Part shown: in pieces, positions 1 to 11,514 of the stretch
How positions within the stretch are numbered: the stretch's first letter is position 1
How the letters are laid out: each line of letters opens with the position of its first letter
DNA from: Deltaproteobacteria bacterium
GTDB taxonomy: Bacteria; Desulfobacterota; B13-G15; RBG-16-54-18
DNA: 64,000 bases
Assembly (NCBI GenBank): GCA_016927065.1
Contig: JAFGNJ010000004.1
Span: 310,001-374,000 of the forward strand
Reading direction: 5' to 3'
Notes under the pieces: generated by a model
Told to the model about the DNA's origin: nothing
The model's input: only the letters and a program-made list of their open reading frames with translations
Database searches by the model: none
Translations under genes and position numbers: made by a program

Positions 1-2115
<2,115 letters not shown>

Positions 2116-2141
2116 TCAGGGTGGGTTTTTTGGTAAGCCTT

Positions 2142-3248
2142 TTAAATACGCATGGGCATTATGACATAGAGATAATCTTCTCTGTCCATCGGTTTTATTA
2201 ATCCTGGGCTCAACTCCTCATTTAAATTCACGGTTATTTTCTCAGTATCTATGTTATTTAAAACATCTAATAAATATCGTGCATTAAAACTTACTTCTAT
2301 AGGCTTTCCATTATATATTACCTTAATCTCCTCATGGACATTTCCGACATCTGGGCCCCCTGTTTTAATTTCCATAGATTCTTCTTGTATAAAAAATTTA
2401 ACTCCCTCTCCTTTCTCACTTGCGATCACCTGGGCTCTTCGTAATGCTCCAATAAACTCTCTTCTGTCTATTATTACTTGCTTCTTATTTGCCCCGGGAA
2501 TGACTTGATGATAATCTGGATACTCTCCCTCTAAAAGTCTAATGACAACCGTTGTTTGTTCCGTCTTAAATATACAATTGTTTCCTTCTAAAGAAACGGT
2601 TATTTCTCTCTCTGTGTCCCCCAATATCTTTTTTAATTCCGTTAAGCCCCTGCGAGAAATAATAATTCCCTTCTCAAATGTTGTTTTTATCTCCTTTTCA
2701 ATCATAGAAAGTCTATGTCCATCTGTTGCGACCATACGAAAATAATCTTTTTTGTCCCTTGTTGCTTGTTCAATATAAATTCCATTAAGATTAAACCTTG
2801 ACTCTTCCGAAGATGCTGCAAAGACTGTCTTTTCTATCATTTCTGCGAGCACCTGTGCATCTATATTAAAATAACTTGTTCCTTCAGTAGATGGAAAGGC
2901 TGGAAATTCTTTCGGATCTAATCCAGGAAGATTAAACTCTGTTTTTCCCGCTTTAATAGAAACCCAAAAGTTTTCCTGTTTTTGAACTTCTATTTGGTCG
3001 CCTGGAAGTTCTCTAATAATATCATAGAACTTCCGTGCCGACACACAAATTTCTCCCTTTTCCATCTTTGTCGCTTCTGTAATCTCCATTACACCAATTT
3101 CTAAATCTGTTGCTACAATACTGATTCTGTTATTTTCTCCAGATATTAAAGTATTTGCAAGAATAGGAATGGTGCTTTTCCGTTCTGCGATCCCTTGAAT
3201 TTTTCCTAAGTTTGTTTGTAACATGTCTTTCTCTATGACGAATTTCAT
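2142..3248 (-). CDS. dnaN: DNA polymerase III beta sliding clamp
   Basis: This is the ring-shaped processivity factor that tethers DNA polymerase III to the template. The 368-residue product has the normal length for three repeated clamp folds. It begins MKFVIEKDMLQTNLGKIQ, contains the clamp-typical FNLPGLDPKEFPAFP and VATDGHRLSM segments, and ends YLYVIMPMRI, a classic clamp C-terminus. It lies 130 bp downstream of dnaA and 71 bp upstream of gyrB, all on the minus strand. An ACTTCC-poor, strongly AT-rich codon usage (about one third G+C in sampled stretches) contrasts with gyrA. A reverse-complement GGAG just upstream of the start serves as ribosome binding site. Confidence 0.97.
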   Translation of the reverse strand: MKFVIEKDMLQTNLGKIQGIAERKSTIPILANTLISGENNRISIVATDLEIGVMEITEATKMEKGEICVSARKFYDIIRELPGDQIEVQKQENFWVSIKAGKTEFNLPGLDPKEFPAFPSTEGTSYFNIDAQVLAEMIEKTVFAASSEESRFNLNGIYIEQATRDKKDYFRMVATDGHRLSMIEKEIKTTFEKGIIISRRGLTELKKILGDTEREITVSLEGNNCIFKTEQTTVVIRLLEGEYPDYHQVIPGANKKQVIIDRREFIGALRRAQVIASEKGEGVKFFIQEESMEIKTGGPDVGNVHEEIKVIYNGKPIEVSFNARYLLDVLNNIDTEKITVNLNEELSPGLIKPMDREDYLYVIMPMRI

Positions 3249-3378
3249 TTTTTCTCCTTAATTTAAATAGTAGTCATAAGTACTGTGCAAACGTTGATAT
3301 AATGGTTAACTGTTTATTAACAAAAAGTTTTTTCTTGTTTAAATTTCTACTGCTATGCTGTTTATATCTGTTCAAAAC

Positions 3379-4710
3379 TTATTCGGTTAATGATTTTATG
3401 AGATCACCGATAACATTTTTTGTATAAGTATCATTAGTTATTTTTTCTTCTACTTTTTTTATAGAATGGATGACGGTAGAGTGGTCTTTCCCCCCAAATT
3501 TGTCGCCTATTTCTATAAGGGAAGAGTCAGTAAGTTTTCTGGAGAGATACATTCCTATTTGTCTCGGTACAACCACCTGTTTAAGACGTCTTTTTGATTT
3601 TAAATCTTTTGTTTTGAGGTCAAAGTACGAAGAAACCTTCTTTTGTATACTATCTATTGTAATGATAGCATCTTTGTCTTTAATAAAATTCTTCAATACA
3701 TCTTTTGCCATTTCCAAGTTAATCTCTTGTTTGGTGAGAGAGGAGAAGGCGCTTAATCTAATGAGACAGCCCTCTAAAATACGGATGTTGGAGTTTATAT
3801 TAGACGCAAGGTAGAAGGCCACCTCGTTAGGAATATAGATGTCCTCCATGTCAGATTTTTTCTTAAGTATGGCCACTTTTGTCTCAACATCAGGAGGTTG
3901 AATGTCTGCTATGAGGCCCCATTCAAATCTCGACTTGAGACGTTCCTCAAATCCAGGGTTTTCTCGAGGGAGTGCATCGCTTGTGACTACGATCTGTTTT
4001 TTGTTCTCGTATAAGGAGTTGAAAGTATGAAAGAATTCTATTTGGGTTCTCTCCTTGCCGGAAATAAATTGAATATCATCTATAAGAAGAACCTCTATGG
4101 TTCTAAATTTCTTTCTGAAACTGTCCATGCGTTCGAATCGTATGGAGTTAACAAGTTCATTGGTAAACTCTTCGGAAGAGATGTAACAGACTTTGCTAGG
4201 ATCGGAGACCGTCCTATTCTTAATTATTCTGTGCCCAACGGCGTTGAGGAGATGGGTTTTCCCTAAACCGACCCCCCCGTAAACGAAGAGGGGGTTATAC
4301 CTCAAGCCAGGCGAATCGGCTACCGCCAGAGATGCGGCATGAGCAAATTGGTTCCCCGATCCGATCACGAAGTTTTCAAACGTATATCGAGGGTTGAACA
4401 TACGACTGGCCAAATCCTCATCATCGCCCCTAATAACTGTTTGCGGAGTTTCTTTCTGGTGACGAGGTTTTAACTTCTTTACCAGGAACGATACGGCGAA
4501 GTCCTTCCCCGTAAGCTCATAAAGCGCTCCTTTTATGGTCTTCAAATAGTGTTCTGCGACCCAATCGCGGAAGAAGTTATTGGGTACTTCAAGAACAACC
4601 GTTTTCTCTTCGAGAGATGCGCAGTGGATAGGCTTTATCCATGTCTCGAAACTGTTGACATTTGTCTGTCCTTTAATGTTCTCTAAGACTTGTAGCCAAA
4701 AATCATCCAT
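3379..4710 (-). CDS. dnaA: Chromosomal replication initiator DnaA
   Basis: DnaA is the AAA+ ATPase that binds DnaA boxes and opens oriC. Domain I is at the N-terminus (MDDFWLQVLENIKGQ). The AAA+ core has Walker A GGVGLGKTHL and Walker B LLIDDIQFI. The C-terminal helix-turn-helix carries the DnaA signature around DHSTVIHSIKKVE. The 443-residue length is normal and includes a short linker domain II. It is followed by dnaN and gyrB and preceded by gyrA on the same strand. The upstream 228-bp gap has one near-consensus DnaA box, suggesting autoregulation or part of the origin. Base composition falls from gyrA-like to AT-rich along the gene. Confidence 0.97.
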   Translation of the reverse strand: MDDFWLQVLENIKGQTNVNSFETWIKPIHCASLEEKTVVLEVPNNFFRDWVAEHYLKTIKGALYELTGKDFAVSFLVKKLKPRHQKETPQTVIRGDDEDLASRMFNPRYTFENFVIGSGNQFAHAASLAVADSPGLRYNPLFVYGGVGLGKTHLLNAVGHRIIKNRTVSDPSKVCYISSEEFTNELVNSIRFERMDSFRKKFRTIEVLLIDDIQFISGKERTQIEFFHTFNSLYENKKQIVVTSDALPRENPGFEERLKSRFEWGLIADIQPPDVETKVAILKKKSDMEDIYIPNEVAFYLASNINSNIRILEGCLIRLSAFSSLTKQEINLEMAKDVLKNFIKDKDAIITIDSIQKKVSSYFDLKTKDLKSKRRLKQVVVPRQIGMYLSRKLTDSSLIEIGDKFGGKDHSTVIHSIKKVEEKITNDTYTKNVIGDLIKSLTE

Positions 4711-4938
4711 AGTTACAAGAGGATATATGCTTGAGGTTTTTATACAAAGCGCACTGTTTAGTTACTGGGATTTCAACATTTATTCCACAAATTGTGGATA
4801 TCTACTTGTGATTGGGAAAAGGAAGTGTTCTTGATAGTCTTCTAATAATCCTCTTTCTCGGCACATTACACCGACATGAGAACTGCCGTTACTTCGCAGA
4901 CTGTAAAATTATACTATTTCTGTATCAGAAAAGAGCAG
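4711..4938. promoter_or_regulatory. dnaA upstream region with inverted DnaA-box-like sites
   Basis: This 228-bp gap between the gyrA stop and the dnaA start is AT-rich. TGTGGATAT at 4793-4801 matches the DnaA box complement TGTGGATAA at 8 of 9 positions. TATTCCACA at 4781-4789 matches TTATCCACA at 7 of 9 in the opposite orientation, so the two form an inverted pair centred near 4791. They lie about 70-90 bp upstream of the dnaA start. This fits a dnaA control region or a small part of oriC; two boxes are too few to call an origin. Confidence 0.5.
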
Positions 4939-7377
4939 TCAGGTCAAGTCCTTTTTCTCTTTTTCAACGAGGGGAGCCAACCCAACCACCCTTTCACCTT
5001 CCTCTAAACCGATAAGCCTGACCCCGATGGTGTTTCTCCCCCGCAGAGGAATATCCTTTACCGTTAGTCTCAAGACTTTCCCCCTGTCCGTGATCAAAAT
5101 CACCTCATCCTCATCAACCACCTGGAGGACGCCCACCACCGGACCATTCTTCTCGGAGACTAACGTATTGATTACTCCTTTGCCTCCTCGGTTTTGACAT
5201 CGGTATTCTGATAATGCGGTCCTCTTACCATAGCCCTTTTCGGTCACGCTGAGCAGGGTGGTTCCCTCTTGAACGATCCCCAAATCAACTAGTCGATCTT
5301 CGGATTCGAGCGAGATCCCCCGTACCCCACTAGCCGCTCGCCCCATCTCCCGAAGTTGTCCCTCCTTGAAACGAGTCGCCTTCCCCAAGCGCGTCCCTAC
5401 AAATATCTCTCTTTTTTCCTCTGCGAGCTTGGCATCCACCAAGGCATCCCCTGCCTTCAGGCGCAGCGCGATGATACCATCTGCGCGCGGGTTGCTGAAG
5501 GCCTGCAACGAGGTCTTCTTTAACATCCCCCGCCTGGTGGCCATGATGATGAACGTTCCCGGCGAGAATTCCCTGACCGGGAGGATTGCCGTGATTCGCT
5601 CCTGAGAAGAAAGATTGATAAGGTTGACCAAGGCCTTCCCCTTGGCAGAAGGAGCTGCCTGCGGTACCTGGTGCACCTTGAGCCAATAGACCTTCCCCCC
5701 ATCGGCAAAGAAGAGTATGTAGTGGTGTGTTGAGGCAACGAAGATGTGCTCTACGAAATCCTGGTCTTTGACGGTGATACCAACCCTTCCCTTCCCACCT
5801 CGGCGTTGGCTACGATACAGGCCGGCCGGTGTCCGCTTGGCGTAACCGGTATGCGTTATGGTGACCACCATGTCTTCTTCGAGGATGAGGTCTTCGAGAC
5901 GCACATCACCTCCATCCTCGACAATCTGGGTCTGACGAGGGTCACCAAAATCCTCTTGGATATCTCTTAACTCCTTGACGATCACCTCCATCAGAAGACC
6001 TTCTTTGCCAAGGATCTCTCTCAGCCGAGTGATCTCCGCTTTCAACTTTTCATATTCCTCGACAATCTTCGCGCGCTCAAGGCCGGTGAGACGTTGCAGA
6101 CGCATGTCTAAAATGGCCTGAGCCTGAACGTCGGTGAAATCGAAACGCTTTACCAATCCTTCCTTGGCCTCGGCCGGGGTCTCTGACTTCTTGATCAATG
6201 CGATGATGGCGTCGATATGCTCTAGGGCCTTCAGTAGTCCCTCGAGGATATGAGCTCGTGCCTCGGCCTCACGCAGTTCGTGTCGGGATCGGCGGGTAAC
6301 TACCACCTTGCGGTGTTCGATGAAATGACCGATGAGCTCCTTTAAATTCATGACTACAGGTCTGTTGTCTACCAAGGCAAGGAGGATGATACCGAAAGAA
6401 ACCTGCAATTGGGTGAGTTTATAAAGTTGATTGAGAATGACCTCCGCCACCTCATCCTTTTTGAGCTCCAAAACCATCCGCATCCCCTCGCGATCGGACT
6501 CATCCCGCACCTCGGCGATCCCTTCGAGACGCTTTTCCTGCATCAACTGGGCGATTTTCTCCACGAGGCGGGCCTTGTTCACCTGATAGGGGAGTTCCGT
6601 GATGATTATCCGATCCCGGCCGCCTTTCGGCTTTTCTACGAGGGCTCGTGCCCGAAGTTGGATGACTCCACGACCAGTCTGGTAGGCCGCCTTGATCCCC
6701 TCCCTCCCACAAATGAGGGCACCTGTGGGGAAATCAGGCCCCGGAACGTGCTTCATTACGTCCTTGATAGTTATCGCCGGATTCTTTATTTGGGCTACGA
6801 TAGCGTCGATTACCTCGATGAGGTTATGAGACGGGATGTTGGTGGCCATGCCCACCGCGATCCCTGCGGAGCCGTTTACCAGCAGGTTCGGGACACGCGA
6901 GGGGAGCACTGACGGCTCGACAGTGGTATCGTCGAAGTTCGGAATAAAGTCAACGGTATCTTTGTCGATATCGGCAAGCATTGCCTCGGCAAGCTTTGTA
7001 AGGCGCGCCTCGGTGTACCGGTAGGCGGCTGCGGAATCGCCATCGATGGATCCGAAATTCCCTTGGCCGTCCACAAGGGGGTACCGCATGTTGAATTCCT
7101 GGGCCATGCGCACCATGGTATCGTAGACTGCGCTGTCGCCATGGGGGTGATATTTTTTCAGCACTTCGCCGACAACTCCGGCGCTCTTCGAATACTTCTT
7201 GTTATGAAGGAGTCCTTCCCGGAACATTGCGTACAGGATTCGTCGGTGTGCGGGCTTAAGCCCATCCCGCACGTCCGGAAGGGCCCGTCCGATAATGACG
7301 CTCATGGCGTAATCCATGTAGGATTTGCGCATCTCATCTTCAATATTCACCTGTACCGCTCTGCTTGCGGGAATCAT
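4939..7377 (-). CDS. gyrA: DNA gyrase subunit A
   Basis: GyrA forms the breakage-reunion subunit of gyrase. The start at 7375-7377 is chosen because GGAGG lies 8 bases upstream; the open frame extends 20 codons further but those lack a good ribosome binding site. The protein shows [28 protein letters not shown] at the N-terminus (key stretch DGLKPAHRR), the catalytic tyrosine in [11 protein letters not shown], and six-bladed C-terminal domain repeats with the [10 protein letters not shown] GyrA-box. Its 812 residues are normal. It precedes dnaA on the same strand. G+C is much higher than in dnaA and dnaN. Confidence 0.97.
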   Translation of the reverse strand: MIPASRAVQVNIEDEMRKSYMDYAMSVIIGRALPDVRDGLKPAHRRILYAMFREGLLHNKKYSKSAGVVGEVLKKYHPHGDSAVYDTMVRMAQEFNMRYPLVDGQGNFGSIDGDSAAAYRYTEARLTKLAEAMLADIDKDTVDFIPNFDDTTVEPSVLPSRVPNLLVNGSAGIAVGMATNIPSHNLIEVIDAIVAQIKNPAITIKDVMKHVPGPDFPTGALICGREGIKAAYQTGRGVIQLRARALVEKPKGGRDRIIITELPYQVNKARLVEKIAQLMQEKRLEGIAEVRDESDREGMRMVLELKKDEVAEVILNQLYKLTQLQVSFGIILLALVDNRPVVMNLKELIGHFIEHRKVVVTRRSRHELREAEARAHILEGLLKALEHIDAIIALIKKSETPAEAKEGLVKRFDFTDVQAQAILDMRLQRLTGLERAKIVEEYEKLKAEITRLREILGKEGLLMEVIVKELRDIQEDFGDPRQTQIVEDGGDVRLEDLILEEDMVVTITHTGYAKRTPAGLYRSQRRGGKGRVGITVKDQDFVEHIFVASTHHYILFFADGGKVYWLKVHQVPQAAPSAKGKALVNLINLSSQERITAILPVREFSPGTFIIMATRRGMLKKTSLQAFSNPRADGIIALRLKAGDALVDAKLAEEKREIFVGTRLGKATRFKEGQLREMGRAASGVRGISLESEDRLVDLGIVQEGTTLLSVTEKGYGKRTALSEYRCQNRGGKGVINTLVSEKNGPVVGVLQVVDEDEVILITDRGKVLRLTVKDIPLRGRNTIGVRLIGLEEGERVVGLAPLVEKEKKDLT

Positions 7378-7479
7378 CACAATATCCTCCGGAAACCAAA
7401 TTTTTTCCATTATATCAGAAGGGAAAAGTGTTATCAAGGAAGAGGTTTTTCGTATAGTTTTTTCCCAGCCTGTTACTCC

Positions 7480-7507
7480 TTGACAAGGGATCGAGGGTGC
7501 CTATAAG
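7480..7507 (+). promoter_or_regulatory. Sigma70-type promoter for dgt
   Basis: TTGACA at 7480-7485 is followed after 16 bases by TATAAG at 7502-7507, twenty bases before the dgt start. The -35 lies in a CTTGACAAGG context shared with three promoters in the carbon-fixation island. Transcription would diverge from gyrA. Confidence 0.65.
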
Positions 7508-7527
7508 ATGCCCTTGAGGAGAGGGAG

Positions 7528-8667
7528 ATGTCTGACTATGAGCGCACCGATCTCGCCCTGTATGCAGCCCGTAGCGCTCAATCCAAAGGGAGAAGGTATC
7601 CAGAGGAGTTTAAAGACGATCGGCCTGCCTACGAGCGGGATCGAGACAGAATAATTCACTGTGCCGCCTTTCGAAGGTTGGAGTACAAAACCCAGGTCTT
7701 TGTCAACCACGAAGGGGACTATTACCGCACCCGCCTCACCCACTCTCTGGAGGTGGCTCAGATCGCCCGGGGGATCGCCCGCAAACTAAAGCTCAACGAG
7801 GAACTCACCGAAGCCGTCGCCTTGGCCCATGACCTGGGGCACACCCCCTTCGGCCACGCAGGGGAGGATGCCCTTGATGCCCTGATGATGGATTACGGAG
7901 GCTTTGAGCACAACCTGCAGAGCCTGCGGGTCGTGGAGTTCTTGGAGGAGCGATACCCCCTTTTCCCCGGCCTGAACCTGACCTTTGAGACGAGAGAGGG
8001 ATTGGCCAAGCACTCCTCCTATCATGACTCACCGGCGGGGGATCTCGCAGAATATGAGATAGGCGTGGCCCCCACGCTGGAGACCCAAATCATTAATGTG
8101 GCCGACGAAATTGCATACAACAACCACGACATTGATGATGGGTTGGAATCAAACCTTATCGACCGGGCAGAACTTATGAACGTTCCCCTCTGGCAGGAGG
8201 TCTTCGGGAGGGTGGAAAAGAAATACCCCCAGGCCACGTTACAGGCGAAGACATACACGGCCATCAGTTCCCTCATCGGCCTGCTGATCCAGGACGTCAT
8301 CACCCAGACCGAGCGGAATATAGCAGAACACGGCGTAGAGACGCTGGAGGATGTGCGTCGGTTGGGCAAAGAACTCGTCAGCTACAGCCCTTCCATCCAA
8401 AGAGAGAGCGATCTCCTGAAGGAATTCCTGCACACACGGCTGTACCACCATTGGCGGGTGGAGCGGATGCGGATAAAAGCCGAGCGGTTCATCACCGAGC
8501 TTTTCCAGGCCTATGTGGAGACCCCCACCTTGGTTCCCGAAGGACACCGGCGGCGCGTGGATGAGGAAGCCGTGCCGAGGATGGTCTGCGATTACATCGC
8601 CGGGATGACCGACCGCTTTGCCCTTGATGAATATAAAAAGCTTTTTGATCCCTACGAGAAGGTATAA
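7528..8667 (+). CDS. dgt: dGTP triphosphohydrolase-like HD-domain protein
   Basis: Members of this family hydrolyse dNTPs, classically dGTP, to the nucleoside and triphosphate. The HD-domain metal ligands are visible as RLTHSLEVAQIARGIA and HDLGHTPFGHAGE, followed by a conserved HNLQSLRVVE and a later ADEIAYNNHDIDDG. At 379 residues it is the short, widespread dGTPase type rather than the 505-residue E. coli enzyme. ATG at 7528 follows a gaggagaggga-like ribosome site. It is the first of a plus-strand run and is spaced 2 bases from the next gene, so co-transcription is likely. Substrate specificity cannot be read from sequence. Confidence 0.9.
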   Translation: MSDYERTDLALYAARSAQSKGRRYPEEFKDDRPAYERDRDRIIHCAAFRRLEYKTQVFVNHEGDYYRTRLTHSLEVAQIARGIARKLKLNEELTEAVALAHDLGHTPFGHAGEDALDALMMDYGGFEHNLQSLRVVEFLEERYPLFPGLNLTFETREGLAKHSSYHDSPAGDLAEYEIGVAPTLETQIINVADEIAYNNHDIDDGLESNLIDRAELMNVPLWQEVFGRVEKKYPQATLQAKTYTAISSLIGLLIQDVITQTERNIAEHGVETLEDVRRLGKELVSYSPSIQRESDLLKEFLHTRLYHHWRVERMRIKAERFITELFQAYVETPTLVPEGHRRRVDEEAVPRMVCDYIAGMTDRFALDEYKKLFDPYEKV

Positions 8668-8669
8668 CA

Positions 8670-9689
8670 ATGGCGGAACTCCCTCCCCTGGTGCAGGCAA
8701 TGCTCGACCCCACTTTCTATCCCCACCGCCCAAAGGAGGTGGAACTGATCCAGACTCATATTTCATACCTCTTCCTAACCGGAGAGTTGGTCTATAAGGT
8801 CAAAAAGCCGGTAGACTTCGGGTTCCTCGACTTCACCACCCTGGAGAAGCGGCGCCATTTTTGTCAGGAGGAGATCAGGCTGAACAGGAGATTTTCTCCT
8901 GAAGTCTATCTGGCGGTCGTTCCCATCTCACGCGATGGTAATGCCTTCCGGCTTGGAGATGATACAGGGGTGGTAGAATATGCTGTCAAGATGAAGCGTA
9001 TCAACGAGGATCACATGCTCTACCGGCTCCTGGAGGCTGGAAAGGTCAAATTTGAAGACATGAGGCGCATCGGTCGTCATCTCGCTAAATCCTACGCGGC
9101 TATACCCAGCGATGAAAAGGCCAAGGCCTTCGGCTCGCTGAATGTCATTGCAACCAATATAAAGGAAAACTTCGAGCAAACCAGGAAATATATCAGCGGT
9201 CCTATTTCACCAGAGGCATTCGAGACCATCGAGTCGTGGAGCCTCGCCTTTATGAAGGAGAACACAGGCTTGTTCGAGCGACGGGTGGCTCAGGGTTCTA
9301 TCAAGGAGTGCCATGGAGATCTGCATGTACAGCACATCTGTGTGGAAGGGGAACATATTTACGTCTTCGATTGCATTGAGTTCAATGAGCGGTTCCGTTT
9401 CGGCGATGTGGCTTCTGATGTGGCGTTTCTCGCCATGGATTTGGATGTTAACGGTCATCCCGACCTCGCTAGGGCCTTTGTTGATTCCTACACCGAGGCC
9501 TCGAGCGATACCACCCTGGCACAGGTCCTGACGTTTTACAAGGTCTACCGGGCCTATGTAAGGGCCAAGGTAACCTCTTTTATGCTCGATGATCCAGGTC
9601 TCGATAAGAAAACAAAGGCTGAGGTCTTCCAGCGAGCAAAGGCATACTATGATCTTGCTCTCAATTATGTTACAGGTTCTACTAATTGA
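8670..9689 (+). CDS. Aminoglycoside-phosphotransferase-fold kinase-like protein (COG2187 N-domain)
   Basis: The 339-residue protein has the phosphotransferase fold. The catalytic loop reads ECHGDLHVQHIC and the metal-binding segment DCIEFNERFRFGDVASDVAFLAMD. An N-terminal lysine motif (ELVYKVKKPVDFGFLDF) matches the COG2187 family. That family usually carries a C-terminal P-loop kinase domain, which is absent here; a separate 200-residue P-loop protein of that type is found two genes downstream at 10641. It starts 2 bases after the dgt stop. The substrate is unknown. I am confident of the family and unsure of any reaction. Confidence 0.75.
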   Translation: MAELPPLVQAMLDPTFYPHRPKEVELIQTHISYLFLTGELVYKVKKPVDFGFLDFTTLEKRRHFCQEEIRLNRRFSPEVYLAVVPISRDGNAFRLGDDTGVVEYAVKMKRINEDHMLYRLLEAGKVKFEDMRRIGRHLAKSYAAIPSDEKAKAFGSLNVIATNIKENFEQTRKYISGPISPEAFETIESWSLAFMKENTGLFERRVAQGSIKECHGDLHVQHICVEGEHIYVFDCIEFNERFRFGDVASDVAFLAMDLDVNGHPDLARAFVDSYTEASSDTTLAQVLTFYKVYRAYVRAKVTSFMLDDPGLDKKTKAEVFQRAKAYYDLALNYVTGSTN

Positions 9690-9732
9690 AGGAGATATCA
9701 CTCGACTGGCAAACAGGTGGTAATAATTAGAT

Positions 9733-10644
9733 ATGAAGATAGACCTTCACATACACTCGAAAGACGGTTCGGACGGGCGTTGGACCTTGGAGGCGATCTT
9801 TGCTGAGGCGCACAAGCGCCACTTCGATCTGATCTCAATTACCGACCACGACTCCATCCACGCCCAAGAACAGGCCCGAGCACTGGCCCAGTCCTTCGGT
9901 ATCGCGTATCTCACCGGGGTGGAATTAAATGTGACCTTCTCCCATCCGAACTACAAAAAGGGGAAGCCCGTCTCCCTTGATGTGCTTGGCTGTCAGTACG
10001 ATATTCATCACCCTCCTTTAGTTGAGAAGCTGAAGGTTTTAAGGGAACACCGGAAGCGGCGGGCGGAGCAGATCCTGGAGAACCTGAACCGCGAATTCGT
10101 CAAAGCAGGGCTAGAGCAATTTACCCCTGCAGATCTTGAGGCGATCGAGGCCTCAGTCGATGGAACCCTCGGCAGGCCCCACATCGCCGATTATCTGATT
10201 AAAAGGGGCATCGTGGCCACCAAACAGGAGGCTTTTGACCGATATCTGGTGCAGTGCGATGTACCCAAGATGCCGTTGAGCCTGAGAGAGGCATCTGAAC
10301 TCATCCGAGGGGCAGGGGGGAGGATGATGCTCGCCCACCCCAACGACCCGAACGGCACCTCCCTGGTGACTTTAACCACCTCTTTGCAGGAACAAATTCA
10401 GATTATCCAAGACACCATGATGGCATATATTGACGGCATTGAGTGCTGGCACTCCCGCCATGACAGAGAGACCATGCAGACATATGAGGCCTTTGCTCAG
10501 ACAAAAGGGCTCATGGTCTCCGGCGGTTCGGACTGTCATCAGGACCCCGTGCTCATGGGAGAGGTGGAGATCCCCGATTATGTGGGGGAGCAATTTTTAA
10601 GAGATACTGGGATAAGAAAAGATGTTACAGGAGCTTCACGATGA
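9733..10644 (+). CDS. PHP-domain phosphoesterase
   Basis: This is a metal-dependent phosphoesterase of the PHP superfamily, the group including YciV/RNase AM and related nucleotide phosphatases. Metal-binding motifs are DLHIHSKDGSDG at residues 4-15, ITDHDSIHA, a TGVELNVTF segment, RPHIADYL, LAHPNDPN and the C-terminal SGGSDCHQD. The 303-residue length fits. It sits between the two kinase-like genes and overlaps the next gene by 4 bases (ATGA), so the three are likely translated together. The biological substrate is not known. Confidence 0.82.
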   Translation: MKIDLHIHSKDGSDGRWTLEAIFAEAHKRHFDLISITDHDSIHAQEQARALAQSFGIAYLTGVELNVTFSHPNYKKGKPVSLDVLGCQYDIHHPPLVEKLKVLREHRKRRAEQILENLNREFVKAGLEQFTPADLEAIEASVDGTLGRPHIADYLIKRGIVATKQEAFDRYLVQCDVPKMPLSLREASELIRGAGGRMMLAHPNDPNGTSLVTLTTSLQEQIQIIQDTMMAYIDGIECWHSRHDRETMQTYEAFAQTKGLMVSGGSDCHQDPVLMGEVEIPDYVGEQFLRDTGIRKDVTGASR

Positions 10645-11243
10645 AGGTATCATTTAAGGAATTTGTTGCAAAGGAGATGGAGGACGATGCGGTACTGATC
10701 GCCTGCGGGCTTCCCGCAACCAATAAGACCGAAACTATGGAGGTCGTCGCGCGGCTCAAGGGGTATCCAATGTTGCGCACGGATCTCATCCGTAAGGAGG
10801 TGCTCAAGGGAGAAGACATATTCGACGAAAAAGTAGCCGCAGATATGAATAAGCGCAAGATGGTCTACGACACGATGTTCTCCAGGGCAGATGATCTCGC
10901 CTCCCAGGGCAAAGGGATCATTATGGATGCCACCTTTATTAATCAGCGATTGAGGATTCGGGCTGCGGAGGTTGCGGCACGGAACAAAAAGACCCTTATT
11001 ATACAGCAAACACACTGTCCCGAGGAGTATTCGCTTAACAAGATCTCCAAGAGGACAAAGGACAATTATGAATCCAACGCCTTGACCCCAGAGGCATACT
11101 ATAATAATAAGAAGAAATTCGAACCTGTAGACCTCGACGACCTCAAGGGTAGATTCCCCACCCTCTCCATTATCCATCTGGTGGTGGACACGGCATCCGA
11201 TTCAGAGGATGAGTGGTATGTGATCGATAAGATTACGAGCTAG
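10641..11243 (+). CDS. P-loop kinase-like protein (AAA_33 type) with altered Walker A
   Basis: This 200-residue protein resembles the C-terminal nucleotide kinase domain of COG2187/COG0645 proteins. The Walker A region reads GLPATNKTE, so the usual GK is NK. Later motifs fit the family: LRTDLIRKEVL, GIIMDATFINQRLR and RTKDNYESNALTPEAYYN. The start ATG overlaps the PHP gene stop. With the kinase-like gene at 8670 it may form a two-subunit version of the usually fused protein. Whether it still binds ATP is open because the Walker A glycine is lost. No function is assigned. Confidence 0.65.
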   Translation: MKVSFKEFVAKEMEDDAVLIACGLPATNKTETMEVVARLKGYPMLRTDLIRKEVLKGEDIFDEKVAADMNKRKMVYDTMFSRADDLASQGKGIIMDATFINQRLRIRAAEVAARNKKTLIIQQTHCPEEYSLNKISKRTKDNYESNALTPEAYYNNKKKFEPVDLDDLKGRFPTLSIIHLVVDTASDSEDEWYVIDKITS

Positions 11244-11271
11244 CTCAGGATTTATTTCAAGGAGGGTAGCC

Positions 11272-11442
11272 ATGTCTAGATTTGCCAGATACGTTGTTGT
11301 TTTACTCCTTATAGTATCAATCGGCGGGTTCTTTCTCTCCTGTGCCTCGCGGCATCGGCGCTGTCCACCTGGTCAGCACTGGGTCTCGGGCCACCATAGA
11401 CCCAATGGGGTCTGGGTTCCGGGGCACTGTGCACCGAATTAG
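11272..11442 (+). CDS. Small lipoprotein with WVxGH repeats
   Basis: A 56-residue product starts at ATG 11272, 7 bases after a GGAGGG site. An N-terminal hydrophobic stretch (VVVLLLIVSIGGFFLSC) ends in a lipobox cysteine, so export and lipid attachment are predicted. The mature part is about 30 residues and holds HWVSGHH and VWVPGHC, the WVxGH motif seen in repeated form in small envelope proteins of unknown role. It follows the P-loop gene by 28 bases and may be the last gene of that run. Function unknown. Confidence 0.6.
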   Translation: MSRFARYVVVLLLIVSIGGFFLSCASRHRRCPPGQHWVSGHHRPNGVWVPGHCAPN

Positions 11443-11514
11443 GCCGCTTGCGAGAGGGTCTTGTATAGTTTAAGAAGAGACGTATGAGTTGAAGGGTGAT
11501 GGGTATCAGTTAGC

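Noticed and set aside
4711-4938. Calling this gap oriC
   Set aside because: Only one 8-of-9 and one 7-of-9 DnaA box were found, with no box cluster or clear unwinding element.
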